A stretch of DNA of 64,000 bases from Blepharisma japonicum (GCA_949751835.1 CATKHK010000109.1:62001-126000); one strand, 5' to 3'; counted from the first letter of the stretch, positions 9,945 to 21,500 are shown. The notes: generated from the letters alone by a model not told the origin. Numbers and translations: made by a program.

Positions 9945-12437
9945 ATGGAAGCTCCCTATGTTATTGTGGTTCAAGGACCACGAAACTCAGGGAAAACCAC
10001 CGTCATAAAATCGCTTGTAAGACACTACACACGTCAAAAACTCACCGATGTCCGCGGTCCAATAACTCTCAGAGCAAATCGGTCATTACGTTTATGTTTC
10101 TATGAATGTCCTACCGAGATGTCAGCTATGATTGATCTAGCCAAAATCGCTGACCTTGCCTTGATTATTATTGACGCCAGCGTCGGTTTTGAGCTCGAAA
10201 CATTCGAGTTTATCTCGATTTTACAAAACCATGGGATGCCCTGTGTAATGGGGATTCTCACACATCTTGACCAATTTAAAGAAGCCAGCACGCTCCGAAA
10301 AATAAAAAAAGTCATGAAAAAGCGGTTCTGGGCTGAAGTTTATAATGGAGCGAAGCTGTTTTATTTGTCAGGGCTGAAAAATGACCTGTATACGGACAGA
10401 GAAATACACAATTTCACAAGGTTTATTTCAGTACTGAAATGGAAAGATATGACCTGGAGACAGGAACATTCGTATATTTTGGCTGATAGGTTTGAAATGA
10501 AGCGAGATACAGGGGAATCAGCATTTTATGGGTATATAAGAGGATGTCCTAGTAACGAAAATAATTTTTTTATCCCTGGATATGGAGAATTCGAAATGAC
10601 CAACATTTCAGAAATTCAAGACCCTGTTCCTCAAATAGAAGCACAAAAAAAGAAAAAAACACACAGAACCCTAAAACAAAAAGAAAGAGCTTTGTACGCC
10701 CCATCTTCCAATGTTGGGATGCTTAAGTATGACAATAATACTGGCTATATAAACTTGCCAGACCAGTATGTCATGTTTACAAAGCACCAGGGCGAAAATA
10801 TTGAAGAATTCACCCCAGGCCAAAAAATGGTGAGACAGCTCCAAGAGGCTGACAAAACCCTTGAAGACAAGCTAGCCCAAAGGGAAGATTTAGCATTAGT
10901 TGATGATATACAAGTAAGAGCAGAGTCAAGTGAAAGTGAAATTGAAGAAGAAAACCATTTAAAAGAGCTTGCAGAAGAAATTAAGACAAAATTGCCCAAA
11001 AAAGAAGTCCAAGAGTATACGATTAATGATACGGTGGTCACTGATTTGACGACTTTAGTTTATGGAAAGAAAAGCCAGGGTGCTAAAAAAGTGATGGAGA
11101 AGGACACCCTAGATAGCTTCAAAGAAAGATATAAGCCAAGATTTGATAGCTTGGATAGCTATATTAAAGCAGTTAAAAATAGATTTATGGCTGGAAGCGA
11201 TTATAAAGAAGAAATAGAAAAAGAAGCTGCGGATGATATGGACGGAGAAGATATTGAAAAGGAAATCGAAGATGCCCCGAAAAGTGCAAAAAATGGTATT
11301 CCTAAAGGAACTTATGTGAAAATTGAAATCAAAGGAATGAGTGAAGAACTTTTCGAAAAAATTGTGCCTGAGTGCCCAATTTTACTATGTGGGCTAAAAC
11401 CCCTTGAAAATTCATTAGGCTATATTCGAGCAAGATTTAAAAAACATCGCTGGGCTAAAAAAATTTTGAAAAATAATGACCCGTTAGTAGTATCAATGGG
11501 CTGGAGAAGATTTCAGACTATCCCTATCTATTGCACAGAAGATTCTGGGACAGACAGGCTTAGAATGGTAAAATACACACCAAAATTCGGTTTTTGCATG
11601 ATGGTTTTTTACGGGCCTTTATCTGCAGTAAATACTCCTATTATGGCAATCCAAGACCTAGAAGGCAAAGAATTTAGGATTTCAGGTTCAGGAATTATTC
11701 TAGAGCTAAACAGCCAATTTGCAATCATGAAAAAGCTTAAATTAATAGGCGAGCCCTACAAAGTGTTTAAAAATACTGCCTTTGTCAAAGGAATGTTCAA
11801 TTCACAGCTAGAAGTCACCAGATTTGAGGGTGCAAAAATAAAAACTGTATCAGGAATCAGAGGAATGATTAAAAAGTCTGCAAGAGATGGAATTGGGCCT
11901 CCAGGAACATATAGGGCTACTTTTGAAGACAAAATTCTGATGAGCGATATCATATTTTTAAGGACTTATTATGAAATAAAGCCTGAAAAATTTTATAATC
12001 CAATTATTAATTACGCAAAACAAAGACTTCTCAAAACCACAAGCCAAATTAGAACAGAAAGAGGCATTGTGGCTCCAGATAATGAAGATTCCCATTATAA
12101 CCCTGTCATAAGAGAAAAAAAAGAATTCACTCCTTTCAAGGTTCCTAAGAAACTAGAAGAAGAGCTTCCATTTAAATCCAAACAAAAACTTACACAGCCA
12201 AAACAAAGAGACGAAACAGATGTCAAAATCATGCTGAATGACAGAGAAAAGAAAATCGCATTTTTCTTGCAAAGGCTTGGAACAGTCAAAAATATGAGGG
12301 TTAAGCATGAAAAAGAGAAAAAAGAAAAATACGACGAAGAAATTGCTAAAAAACAGAAAAAAGAAGATGATGCGAAGAGAGAAGCACTTTCGAGGAAAAT
12401 TAAAGAAAGGAAAAAGAAGAAAAATTTTCACAAATAA
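9945..12437 (+). CDS. BMS1: Ribosome biogenesis GTPase Bms1
   Basis: The 830-residue product is Bms1, the nucleolar GTPase of the small-subunit processome that recruits Rcl1 to pre-40S particles. The G domain starts almost at residue 1: the P-loop GPRNSGKTT is at 10-18, followed by the family-specific LTDVRGPIT, IECP-like CFYECPTE, IADLALIIIDAS, GILTHLDQF and KLFYLSG segments. An acidic/basic linker and the C-terminal Bms1/Tsr1 domain (about 450-720) follow, then a Lys-rich coiled tail. It is shorter than yeast or human Bms1, mainly because the basic N-terminal extension before the G domain is absent; a TAA lies in frame upstream at 9900-9902. An intact P-loop separates it from Tsr1. Confidence 0.92.
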   Translation: MEAPYVIVVQGPRNSGKTTVIKSLVRHYTRQKLTDVRGPITLRANRSLRLCFYECPTEMSAMIDLAKIADLALIIIDASVGFELETFEFISILQNHGMPCVMGILTHLDQFKEASTLRKIKKVMKKRFWAEVYNGAKLFYLSGLKNDLYTDREIHNFTRFISVLKWKDMTWRQEHSYILADRFEMKRDTGESAFYGYIRGCPSNENNFFIPGYGEFEMTNISEIQDPVPQIEAQKKKKTHRTLKQKERALYAPSSNVGMLKYDNNTGYINLPDQYVMFTKHQGENIEEFTPGQKMVRQLQEADKTLEDKLAQREDLALVDDIQVRAESSESEIEEENHLKELAEEIKTKLPKKEVQEYTINDTVVTDLTTLVYGKKSQGAKKVMEKDTLDSFKERYKPRFDSLDSYIKAVKNRFMAGSDYKEEIEKEAADDMDGEDIEKEIEDAPKSAKNGIPKGTYVKIEIKGMSEELFEKIVPECPILLCGLKPLENSLGYIRARFKKHRWAKKILKNNDPLVVSMGWRRFQTIPIYCTEDSGTDRLRMVKYTPKFGFCMMVFYGPLSAVNTPIMAIQDLEGKEFRISGSGIILELNSQFAIMKKLKLIGEPYKVFKNTAFVKGMFNSQLEVTRFEGAKIKTVSGIRGMIKKSARDGIGPPGTYRATFEDKILMSDIIFLRTYYEIKPEKFYNPIINYAKQRLLKTTSQIRTERGIVAPDNEDSHYNPVIREKKEFTPFKVPKKLEEELPFKSKQKLTQPKQRDETDVKIMLNDREKKIAFFLQRLGTVKNMRVKHEKEKKEKYDEEIAKKQKKEDDAKREALSRKIKERKKKKNFHK

Positions 12438-12486
12438 ATAGAAATTTACATGAATAAATCTATTTTTTAAATAATTATGCTTATAG

Positions 12487-13095
12487 TTAAGCTTCGTTAA
12501 AGTTTGTTGCGACTTCACGCGCTCTTTCTCTTGCATAAGACAGCTCGCTTTCTCTTTCTTCTGCAGTCAAAGTGTTCACTGAAGTGATAATTATTAAAGG
12601 CAGGATTTCTCCGCCCATAAATTCTATAGGGTGTGTAAACACCTTTAAGACCCTTTCAAGCTCTTCTTTTGGATTATTTCCAGCTGTGCATGAAACTAAT
12701 ATTTTTTTCCCATTTAAAACAGGATCAGGCCACCCAAATCCTATTGGGAAATTCCTCTGCATCCATCCTGTCAGAATTGCAGGTGTTGTTTGCCACCAAA
12801 CAGGGAATTGGAATGCAATGACATTTGCTGCACGAATTTTATCCATTTCTATCTCAATTTCTCTGTCATAAGTATGATCGTTAAGAGCCTTTAAAGATGC
12901 TTTATCAATACTAAATGCATCTTCTGTAAATGTAGGATAATCATGTCTATCTAAGCAAGGCTTATACCCCATTTTATATAAATCACTTTCAATAACCTCC
13001 CAACCTGCATCGAGAAACCCTAGTTTCAATGATTCTTTAACAGCGTAGTTAAGACTTGTTGGACTTGGATGCGCATAGACTATTAAAGCTTTCAT
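12487..13095 (-). CDS. NAD(P)H quinone oxidoreductase, flavodoxin-like fold (copy A)
   Basis: This 202-residue flavoprotein belongs to the NQO1/NQO2/KefF family. The N-terminus MKALIVYAHPSPTSLNYAVK is the first beta strand and phosphate-binding turn. FQFPVWWQTTPAILTGWMQR is the FMN/FAD isoalloxazine loop and CTAGN the second flavin loop. Such enzymes reduce quinones by two-electron transfer from NAD(P)H, usually as cytosolic dimers. A paralogue follows upstream on the same strand at 13256-13861, so the pair is a tandem duplicate. Here the Trp of the ILTGW segment is TGG, while the paralogue uses TGA. It converges with the Bms1 gene, whose stop is about 50 nt away. Confidence 0.82.
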   Translation of the reverse strand: MKALIVYAHPSPTSLNYAVKESLKLGFLDAGWEVIESDLYKMGYKPCLDRHDYPTFTEDAFSIDKASLKALNDHTYDREIEIEMDKIRAANVIAFQFPVWWQTTPAILTGWMQRNFPIGFGWPDPVLNGKKILVSCTAGNNPKEELERVLKVFTHPIEFMGGEILPLIIITSVNTLTAEERESELSYARERAREVATNFNEA

Positions 13096-13255
13096 ATTTA
13101 ATTATGGAGTAAAAATAATGAGCATACAAATTTCATTTAAATACTAATTAGAGATTTATCATATATTATGCTAAGCCTATATTTTTAACTTGAATACTAA
13201 TTAATATCCTTTAAATATTAAAAAACTTACCATATTCATTTGAAAGGCATATTAA

Positions 13256-13861
13256 TTATGCCGATAAATTACCTGCAGCGCCTTTAGCTTCAATATAAGC
13301 ATCTGCTATAAATTGCTTTCTTTCAGCTTCTGTAAGGGTATTATTTGGACATACAGCTATTATAGGAAGAATTTCAGCTCCCATATAAGAAAGCGAGGAA
13401 AGCTGACTTCTTATTCTGACATCTATATCTACAGCTGAATAATTCCCAGCTGTGCATGAAATTAGAATTTTTTTATTCTGGAGGACTGGGTTTGGGTACC
13501 CAAAACCATACCCAAAAACTCTTTGAATTCATCCTATTAAGATTGCAGGGCAATTAGACCACCAGATAGGGAATTGGAAAACAATTATGCTTGATTCAAT
13601 GATTTTCTGTCTTTCAACGTTAATATCTTCTGCGTGAGAATTGTCCTCAGCAGCTTTTATAGCTGCTTCATCTGGGCGGAAAATTTCTTTATCTCAGCTT
13701 GGGTAATCTTGACGGTCCAGATGTGATTTAAAATTCATGCGATATAGATCACTTTCTATTACTTCACAGCCACTGTCAGTAAAGCCAAGCTTTATAGACT
13801 CTTTTAAAGCATGATTAAAGCTGTTTGTATCAGGATGAGCAAAGACTATTAAAACTTTCAT
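13256..13861 (-). CDS. NAD(P)H quinone oxidoreductase, flavodoxin-like fold (copy B)
   Basis: This 201-residue paralogue of the 12487-13095 gene appears only when TGA is read as Trp. At least two TGA codons fall at Trp positions, one in the AILIGWIQR flavin loop where copy A has TGG and one in a YPSWDKE segment. The first strand (MKVLIVFAHPDTNSFNHALK), the WW loop and the SCTAGN loop are all conserved, so it should be a working enzyme. The order on the minus strand is copy B then copy A, separated by about 160 nt. Quinone specificity cannot be read from the sequence. Confidence 0.8.
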
Positions 13862-14011
13862 TTACCAATTATAGCTTATAGATATAAAGCTATTTGAAAG
13901 GTTAATTACTTAGCTATTTCTTAGAATTTAAAATTGCTCTTCTTGTTATATAATTTTTTAAGTACTTTCATTCAAAACAAACTAATTTTCACACAAATTA
14001 TAATAAAGAAT

Positions 14012-14278
14012 TTAGCCTTTAAGTTTTCCAACGATATGAAGGATAACTACCACAGCAATATATGATAGAGATAGCAGCAGAACTGTACTAGGACCAATTT
14101 GTAAGCCAGGCGCGTCTTCTGTGTACAATTTTAGTTCCCCAGCATTCCCATCACCTCTTCCAGACGATTTCGCTTCTAATTATATTTTACTAGTGTTTGC
14201 GCCTCTTTTTCTCATGGCTGCTTGGACAGCACTTGCGGTTTGGCCACTTGAGCTTTCTGAATGAGTTCCTTTTGCCAT
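14012..14278 (-). CDS. SEC61B: Sec61 beta subunit of the ER translocon, one 15-nt intron
   Basis: After removal of the 15-nt intron at 14176-14190 the gene encodes 83 residues. The N-terminal half is hydrophilic and Ser/Gly-rich, as in Sec61-beta. It is followed by the signature LKLYTEDAPGLQIGPSTVL (canonical form FYTEDSPGLKVGPVPVL) and a single C-terminal TM helix ending in HIVGKLKG. This is a tail-anchored subunit of the protein-conducting channel of the endoplasmic reticulum. Without splicing the frame meets TAA within the intron, so the gene is invisible to simple scanning. The match to the family motif is very strong. Confidence 0.93.
14176..14190 (-). other. 15-nt intron in SEC61B
   Basis: On the minus strand the sequence is GTAAAATATAATTAG. 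It is phase 1 (after the first base of a Lys codon) and contains an in-frame TAA. Removal restores the Sec61-beta frame. Confidence 0.9.
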
Positions 14279-14516
14279 GTTTCCACGTATATTGTTATAA
14301 ATGCAAAATTTTGTAAAAATTAATCTCAATTGTGATCAGATATTTTTAATGAAAAATTTAAATAATCATAGAAAACCCTTATGTAGCAGGCATATTTCAG
14401 AAAATTTTGCATTAATTAAATGAATAACATAATAAAATCTAATAACTCATAAGGAAATTAATTAATTTTACAATAATAAAATACTGTTATATTTTTACGA
14501 GACTAATGCTTAATAA

Positions 14517-15344
14517 CTAGGCATCTTTAAATTCTGGGTCTCTTTTATTAAGAAAAGACTTCATCCCTTCTTCTCTATCATAAAACGCAAAAGTGGACTG
14601 AAACATTCTTCTCTCAAATTCTAATCCTTCTTGCAATGTACTTTCATATGCTTGATTTATACACTCTTTCGCCATTATTGCTATTGGCTGAGATTTTGCA
14701 GCAATTTTTGCTGCGATTTTTATAGCTATATCAACTACATCATGATCAGGAACAATTCTTGAGACTAGACCCCATTGGCAAGCTTCTCTTGCAGAAATCA
14801 GTTCCCCAGTAAGTAGCATTTCCATAGCTTTTGCTTTTCCTACAGCTTTAGTTAATCTCTGTGTCCCTCCAGCTCCTGAAAAAGTCCCAAGCTTTATTTC
14901 AGGATGTCCGAATTTTGAATTTTCCCCTGCAATTATAATGTCACACATCATAGCAATTTCGCAACCTCCACCCAATGCAAGACCATTTACAGCAGCTATA
15001 AGGGGTTTTCTGGTTTTTGCGATTTCGTCTCATTCTGATGAAAAATTTGTTGAGAAATTTCCTTGGAATGTCCTTGGCTCCATTTCTTTGACGTCAGCAC
15101 CAGCTGCAAAAACCTTGTGAAGCCCTGTAAGTACGATTGCATTGGTTTCTGGGTTTTTGTCACATTTTTTAAGCTGGGTTACTATTTCATGGACTAGTCT
15201 GTCACATAAAGCATTTGATGCTTTTGGACGATTCATAGTGATTATAAATACTTTTTCTTCTTTTTTTACATCAATAAACTGATATTTTGTATTAAAATTT
15301 CTTCAAGCGCTCTTTGCTTTTATAAATCTTGACAGAGAAAACAT
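14517..15344 (-). CDS. ECHS1: Mitochondrial enoyl-CoA hydratase (crotonase family)
   Basis: The 275-residue protein is a short-chain enoyl-CoA hydratase, which adds water to trans-2-enoyl-CoA in beta-oxidation. The oxyanion-hole segment (AAGADVKEM) and both catalytic Glu residues are visible: one in GGGCEIAMMCD, the other in GHPEIKLG before GAGGTQRL. I chose the ATG at 15342-15344 rather than the internal one at 15236. It adds MFSLSRFIKAKSAWRNF, an amphipathic basic segment typical of a mitochondrial presequence, followed by the normal first strand. Two TGA codons are read as Trp, one in the presequence and one in SSEWDEIAKT. The length fits the mammalian enzyme. Confidence 0.9.
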
Positions 15345-15505
15345 TTCTCCGAAAAATATGGAATTAAAAATTTTTTAATACAAAAAATCTATCTGTTTGG
15401 TAAACCAAATACAATCGGATTAACTTAAACTGATATAAAATCAAAATAATTTGTCTAAGTTTTACTGGAATATTTTAATTCATTAAAAGGATTAATAAAT
15501 AAGGT

Positions 15506-15958
15506 ATGAAAACTTTGATAAAAAGAATTTTAAAAGAAATAAACGACGAAAAAAATTTGTCTAAGAAAGAAATCAGCTTCTGACAATGTGATGAAGATAC
15601 TTATATCAATTTTATAGGAGCTGTTTCTGGAGCAAAAGCTTCACCTTATGAAGGTGGGATATTTTATTTAGAAATTGTAATTCCTGAATATTATCCTTTT
15701 AGACCACCAAAGATAAAATTTATAACGAAAATTTATCATCCTTGAGTAAACTCTAGTGGCGCAATATGCTTAGATATTCTACAAGATCAATGATCTCCTG
15801 CTTATACAATTCGAAACGCTTTAATTGAAATTCAGAACTTGATGATACATTCTGACATAAGAGATCCATTAAATGTTGAAAGTTTCTGTCTTTATCGAGG
15901 AGATAGGGCCAAATATGAAAGCACAGTTAGAGAATGAACTAAGGCTTATGCAATGTAG
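15506..15958 (+). CDS. Ubiquitin-conjugating enzyme E2 (HPN motif altered to HPW)
   Basis: This 150-residue UBC domain has the standard order: an N-terminal helix, SPYEGGIFYL, the YPFRPPKIKF strand, the active-site segment GAICLDILQDQWSP with Cys88, and a C-terminal REWTKAYAM helix. At least four TGA codons are read as Trp; one is the invariant Trp of the QWSPA motif. The HPN motif that supports catalysis reads His78-Pro79-Trp80, with Trp from TGA, so the Asn is lost although the Cys is kept. It may be a UbcH5/Ubc4-like enzyme with altered chemistry. A related gene of the same length but without the Cys lies at 17853-18305, with one gene between them. Confidence 0.85.
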
Positions 15959-16367
15959 CATATAAATCAATAATTAAAATGATTTCTTGTTATTTAAATA
16001 TAATTTATATAAAATTGATATTTGATAATATAAAAATATAAACCGACAAAAAGAATTAATTCATTTATTACAATTTTTAAGAATATAATAGTAATCGAAA
16101 TGATTAGATCTTTAATCGGTTCTTAAGGAAAGCATATAAAAATAGAAGGGTAAATTCTATTAAGAGTTGGGATATAGTTATTTAATTTTAAAACTATAAT
16201 AGATTCAATGTACAAATAAATCTTTGGCTTTATCTAAATAAATTTAAATACTTGTGGAAAAGAGGTATGAACTTTAATATTAAAATTACTAAAATGAGTT
16301 TTCAAAAAGTTGATACTAACTGAAAAGACCGAGAAATAAGCTATTATTATATTTACTTTATAAAATT
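15959..16367. other. intergenic, no gene seen
   Basis: Roughly 400 nt of AT-rich sequence lie between the E2 gene and the next gene. No open frame longer than a few dozen codons, no tRNA and no repeat were seen. Confidence 0.4.
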
Positions 16368-17662
16368 ATGAATACTTGTTTAATGGATTGCAGTAGGGAA
16401 GCAAAATTTCTTTATTCTAGCCAAGATCAGCAGTATTATTGCACTAAGCACTTTTTGGATCATTTAAAGTCAAATTTAAATCTGCCTGACACATTTCAAT
16501 ATTACTGCTTCATTTCCAAAGAAGAAATAAAAAAGATTGTTATCAATTTCATTAAGGAAAATATTAAAGAGCTGATAAAAACTAAACTCAAATTATTAAA
16601 AGATGCGCAAAAAGAAGTCACAGAAATAATTACAAAGAAAAAAGATAATAAAAATTTTCATATTAATATTTCAGAAGTAGGAGAAAGCATCTATAAAATC
16701 CAGCACAAACTTATGGAAAATTTAGAAAATATTAAGGTGCAGATGAAACTTTGTGAAAAATATATCAAAGTGTTATTACTAATTAAAAATAGTGATCAAT
16801 TTTTTCTGAAAAAGTCGTTTTTAGCAAAATCTGGAAATAGAGCAATTGATTTAATTGCTAAGTATTTGCTTCGGGAGGCTTTTGATATTATGGCAGCTGA
16901 ATCTAAAAATACAATTGAAAATACATATTTGTCATTTCATAAAGAGATAGATAAAAATTGAAATTTGCCTTTAAGTAGAAGAAAATCTGTTAATGGCTAC
17001 CCAGAATGCTTTGATAATAAGTATTTAAATACAATAAAATATATTAGAGATTGAGATTGAAATTTATATAGATGGGTGAGTTATAACATAGAAACAAAAG
17101 ATTACAAGGTATCTTGATGAATCCGTGATAAATTTCTTTCTAATCTTGATTTCTCAGTTAGGATCCCAAATGGATTTTTCTGGCTTTATAGTGATCCAAA
17201 TAAAGAATCATATCAATGATATAAATCTATATACAAAGAAAATCAAAACTCAGTCGACTCTGAATATATTTCTCCTCAAAATTTCCCTGTTTATGGAACC
17301 GGAACTTATTATAAAAATTGTGTATATTTTTTGCAGCTGATGAAGAAGAAACAACCCAATTTAATAAAAAATATACCTTAAATGAGCATAAATGATACTC
17401 CTTATCTTCTCCTCCAAAGAAAGACTGAAAAATAAAATGTTCCTCTTCTTGCATTCCATTTAAGCAATTTATTTTATTTTCCAATGATTATTATGAAAGC
17501 TTATTCCAATATGATATTGATTTAGACTGCTACTCAGGCTTTTATATTTTACTATCTACAGGAAAATCCATATAAAATTATTGAGGAAAATGAGATATAT
17601 TAAGAAATGATGAAATTGAAAGAACGTTAGTGAATTTAGCATGTTTTGAATCTAATATATAA
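16368..17662 (+). CDS. B-box-like zinc finger, coiled coil and Kelch-like repeat protein; probable 17-nt intron
   Basis: This protein is not firmly recognised. The first ~35 residues carry C-x3-C...YYC-x2-H-x3-H, resembling the degenerate B-box at the start of many ciliate proteins. Residues ~50-195 are Lys/Glu-rich and helical, probably a coiled coil. The C-terminal ~200 residues are rich in aromatic residues with Kelch-like spacing (for example EHKWYSLSSPP), many Trp coming from TGA. The frame breaks near 17320. Removing GTGTATATTTTTTGCAG (17320-17336, 17 nt) joins the two halves into 425 residues ending at TAA. Using the nested 15-nt GTATAT...CAG keeps the first frame and ends early. It sits between two E2-type genes, so a role with ubiquitin is possible but unproven. 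Confidence 0.5.
17320..17336 (+). other. probable 17-nt intron (alternative 15 nt at 17322-17336)
   Basis: The 17-nt GT-AG sequence is the shortest removal that connects the two open frames, since they differ by one position. The nested 15-nt version has the usual length for this genome but leads to a TAA about 40 nt later. Confidence 0.5.
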
Positions 17663-17852
17663 AAATAATTTATTTATTGAATTATTTTGTGATTTTCCTT
17701 AAAGAGAATTAAAAAATATACTTTCATATTAAAAAATTAAATACTATAAACGCTATTAGAATCTAAATTTTTCATTAAATCTTTTAATATTTTGAGATTA
17801 AATACTCAAAATGATAAATTTAAGCTTATGAAATATAGCTATTTTCTGAAAA

Positions 17853-18305
17853 ATGGCAGGCTCATTATGTCGAATTAACAAAGAGGCCAGAACAATTGAT
17901 AAATCTACACTTTTATATAGCATGTGACCAATTGAGGAGCAAAATATGTATGATTTTATAGGAGTTATAATAGGTCCTCAAGAAACTTCTTATGAAGGTG
18001 GAATATTCTTTTTAAAAATTCAATTTTCAGCTAGCTATCCATTTCAACCTCCAATTATTAGATTTTTGACTCCAATATTTAACCCATGCGTAGATGCCAA
18101 TGGAAATATAACTCTAGAAATATTAACACATATGTGAACTCCTGCAATGACAATTGAAAAACTTTTGCTGACAATAATGGGCACATTGAATAGTTTTGAT
18201 ATAGAATATTCGTCTAACAAAAGTATTTTAGAAATATATAAAAATAATCCTACACAATATGAGATAATGGCTAGAGAGTGGACAAGGAAATACGCAATAG
18301 GTTAA
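17853..18305 (+). CDS. E2-fold protein without active-site Cys (UEV-like)
   Basis: This 150-residue UBC-fold protein is the same length as the E2 at 15506. It keeps SYEGGIFFLKI, YPFQPPIIRF, the TGA-encoded Trp in MWTPAMTIEK, and the C-terminal REWTRKYAI helix. The HPN motif reads Asn77-Pro78-Cys79. The active-site position in GNITLEIL is Thr87 instead of Cys, so it should not form a ubiquitin thioester in the normal way. By analogy with Uev1/Mms2 and Tsg101 it may be a non-catalytic partner or a ubiquitin binder. Cys79 is only a few residues away from the usual site, but nothing shows that it acts. Confidence 0.75.
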
Positions 18306-18501
18306 ACTTAAAATTTATTTTTAATTAAGAATGTATTTTATAGTTATAGCGATGCATGCATTTTTAAAAGGTGTAAACATAGCTACAAATAACTATATAT
18401 TAAAAAATTAAACGTTTTTAGAAATATCATGATATAAAAAACCCTTTTTTTTAGAGATTTATAATTAAAAAAAATTATAATCAATTTATATCATATCTAA
18501 A

Positions 18502-21500
18502 TTAACTTCTATTTATTATATCAAGCGCAGAAGCTTTTATCAATTCATTTGTTCTTTTTTCAGTTCTTTTTTTAGTCTCTTCTTTGAATTCTGGAGCTTC
18601 AATAATCATATTTTGAATTTCACCTTCCTCTTCTTCTATTTCCATCTTAACGCTTTCTATTTCTATCACATCTTGTATAGCATTACAAGGAATTAACGCT
18701 CTTTCCACCTCTCCAAAATTATTACATTCCACACATCTGTCTTTTCTAAGTGAGTCTAAAAATTTACCCCAAAATTCATTTCGTTTTAAACAATCAGCTT
18801 TCCCCACAATCCACAGCCCAAACTTTGCTCTTGTAATAGCCACATTCATTCTTCTATAATCAGCTAAAAATCCTACACTATCTCCTGATCTGACTGATGA
18901 GAACAGAATTAAATCTTTTTCTCTTCCTTGAAACCCATCCACAGTATTAACTTCTATATCTTTTCTCCACAGTCCTTGGTATTTTTTATAAAGAATTTCT
19001 CTTATAAGCTTTACTTGTCGTCTATAAGGTGTAATTATTCCAATATTGAGCCTTGACTGATGCCAATTTGAAAATTTCTCATATATTTGTACAATAAATT
19101 CAGCCTCTGGTTTATTAAATAAGCTTGTTTCTTCTTGCGACTTAGACTCACTACTAGTTTTTAAGTCAAAAAACATCACATCAATATGGGGCATCCAATG
19201 TGGTCTTGACCTTGTAAGCACTTCATTGGCATTCTGAAGTCTTGATTCATAGAAAAATTCTGAAGAAAACCAACAAATTTCTGGGGTCATCCTATATTGG
19301 ATTTCGAGCATAATAACTTCTGTGCCGCCTTCCATAAGTCTTTCAAATAGTGATCTGTTATAAAGGATTTTAGGAGAATGCTTATTAAATGTAGTGCTAG
19401 GCAGCTGTCTTGGGTCTCCAACTAAAACTACATGTTTAGCTCCATATTGCAAGGGGATTAAAGTGCTTAATTCTACGCTTTGGCAAGCTTCATCTATTAA
19501 GACACAGCTAAATTTATTCTTAAGTCCTTGCATTTCTTTACTCCCTGCAGTACTTAAAGTGCAAAAAATTATATCAGCTTTTTCCAACAAATCCATTTCA
19601 TATTCTTTTTTCCTATCCTTAAATTTTGCTTTAACACCTTTTTCTCTAAACAAATTATTTTGGACTTCTCGTCTTTTTTCTTCAAGCTGCACGATGACCG
19701 ATTTATCACCTTTTGTTTTCGCTTTGACTAATGCTGCATCTACTTTATCTAATTCTTTTTTCCACTGGTCAATATTTACTTGTGGAGCAGTTAGTCCTTG
19801 CTTTTTAAATTTTTCTGATAGTAAATATTCGACTGTAATTTTTTTTACTTCTTTTGGAGTTTCTCTGGTATCATTTGGATTTTTTTGTCGGAGTTCTAAA
19901 TGCTGGAGATTTACATGGCCAAGTCTGACGAATAATAAATCATTTCGTTTTTTGCCATCGTCTCCAAATAGTCCTTGCTTTACAGTTCTGCAGGCAAGCT
20001 CATCAATTGCAGCATTACTAGGAGCGCATACAAGAAGGCGAGGTCTTTCGTTTTTTGGGGTTGTTATAAGTAAAAATGATGACATTATGCCAAGTAAGGT
20101 ATGAGTTTTTCCAGTCCCAGGAGGGCCTTGAAGTAGTGTAATTCCTGTGCTCTGCGAGCATACTTTTTGAATTGCTTCACTCTGTGAGGAGTTGTAGCGG
20201 TCCTCTATCATTTTTATATACCCGTTTGTCAAATCTGGTGCAAATCATATCCCTTTCATGCAAGGATTCATAATAAATTCCCCAATATCCAAAAATTCAG
20301 CTAATTTGATCATTTTGAACTCCCTCATTAAGCTGGTGAGAGATTCTGCATAAATTACGATAAAAATTTCAGGTCTTTCTAATTTTTGTGCAAAATCGTT
20401 TTTTACTTTCAACAACCAGCTACAGCCTCTGTTTTCTCTTTCACATACTCCTAAATAATATTCTGGTACTTTTTCTGAATTTCATTCAGAAAATCTTGAT
20501 GGTATGTCAACTTTTGTAGAGCAAGGGATTATGATAACCAAATCATCTTGTTTGATTGACTTGTAAAATGAGACATTTCCTGATTTCTCGTCTCCAGGGA
20601 CAATAATTGCATATTCTTGTTGTAGGCTATGTAATCTTAATTCTATGACAGATTGCGAAGACATATCATTCTGGCTTAACGCACAAAAAATATCAGCCCT
20701 TAGCTCATCAAAAAACGCTGGCAAAAAAAATTCTCTGTAGTATTTCCCATTTTTAAATCCAATTGGTATCGCTTTTCTAGCTAAAGGTGGAGGATCTGGA
20801 TTCGTCAAGTCTAAATTAAGCACAAAATTATAAAATTCACTTGTAACTAGCCGACTATGATACCTAGCAGTTCTAGCCTGAGCTTCTATTTCTTCCTGCG
20901 TCATATTTTGCGATTTTTGAAGATATTTCATTGCATTGTTAAAATCTTTATCTTTTTGGCTCAATCTTGCGTTTTCAGCGTCTTCAGCTTCTTTTGCTTG
21001 TTCTTGGATTTTTCTTTCAGTTTCCTCCTTTACGAAATCGTTTACCTTGAACGCAACCTTTTTATCCTGTTTAGAAATTTTACGTGGTTCTGGCGTATCA
21101 GTTTTTTCTCGCTTTTTAGGGATTTCTGGGAGAGTTTTAGAGCTAGAAAGCTGGTTTTTTCACTGACGTAATTTGTTGAGAGATATATCTTCATCGTCTT
21201 TTTTTGCTTTTTGGAAAACAGAAAAGGAGTCTGGGAGAATTCTTTTAGCGGGCTCTACAGCCTGATGTTTTACAGTAAGAACTAATTCTCGAGAAACTGG
21301 AGGAGGCTTGGCATTTAGTCATGGTTTTTTTGAGTCTGAGTCGTAAGAGTCATCAAGAGAAATGCTTTCTTGGCCTTTGTATGTTTCTTTAAGTTTATCA
21401 GATATGATTTTATCAGAGCCCATAGCTTTTTTAACAATATCTGGCGCATTGTCTAGATTGAGTACAGGGTCCTTTTTTAAATATGATTTTACTATATCAG

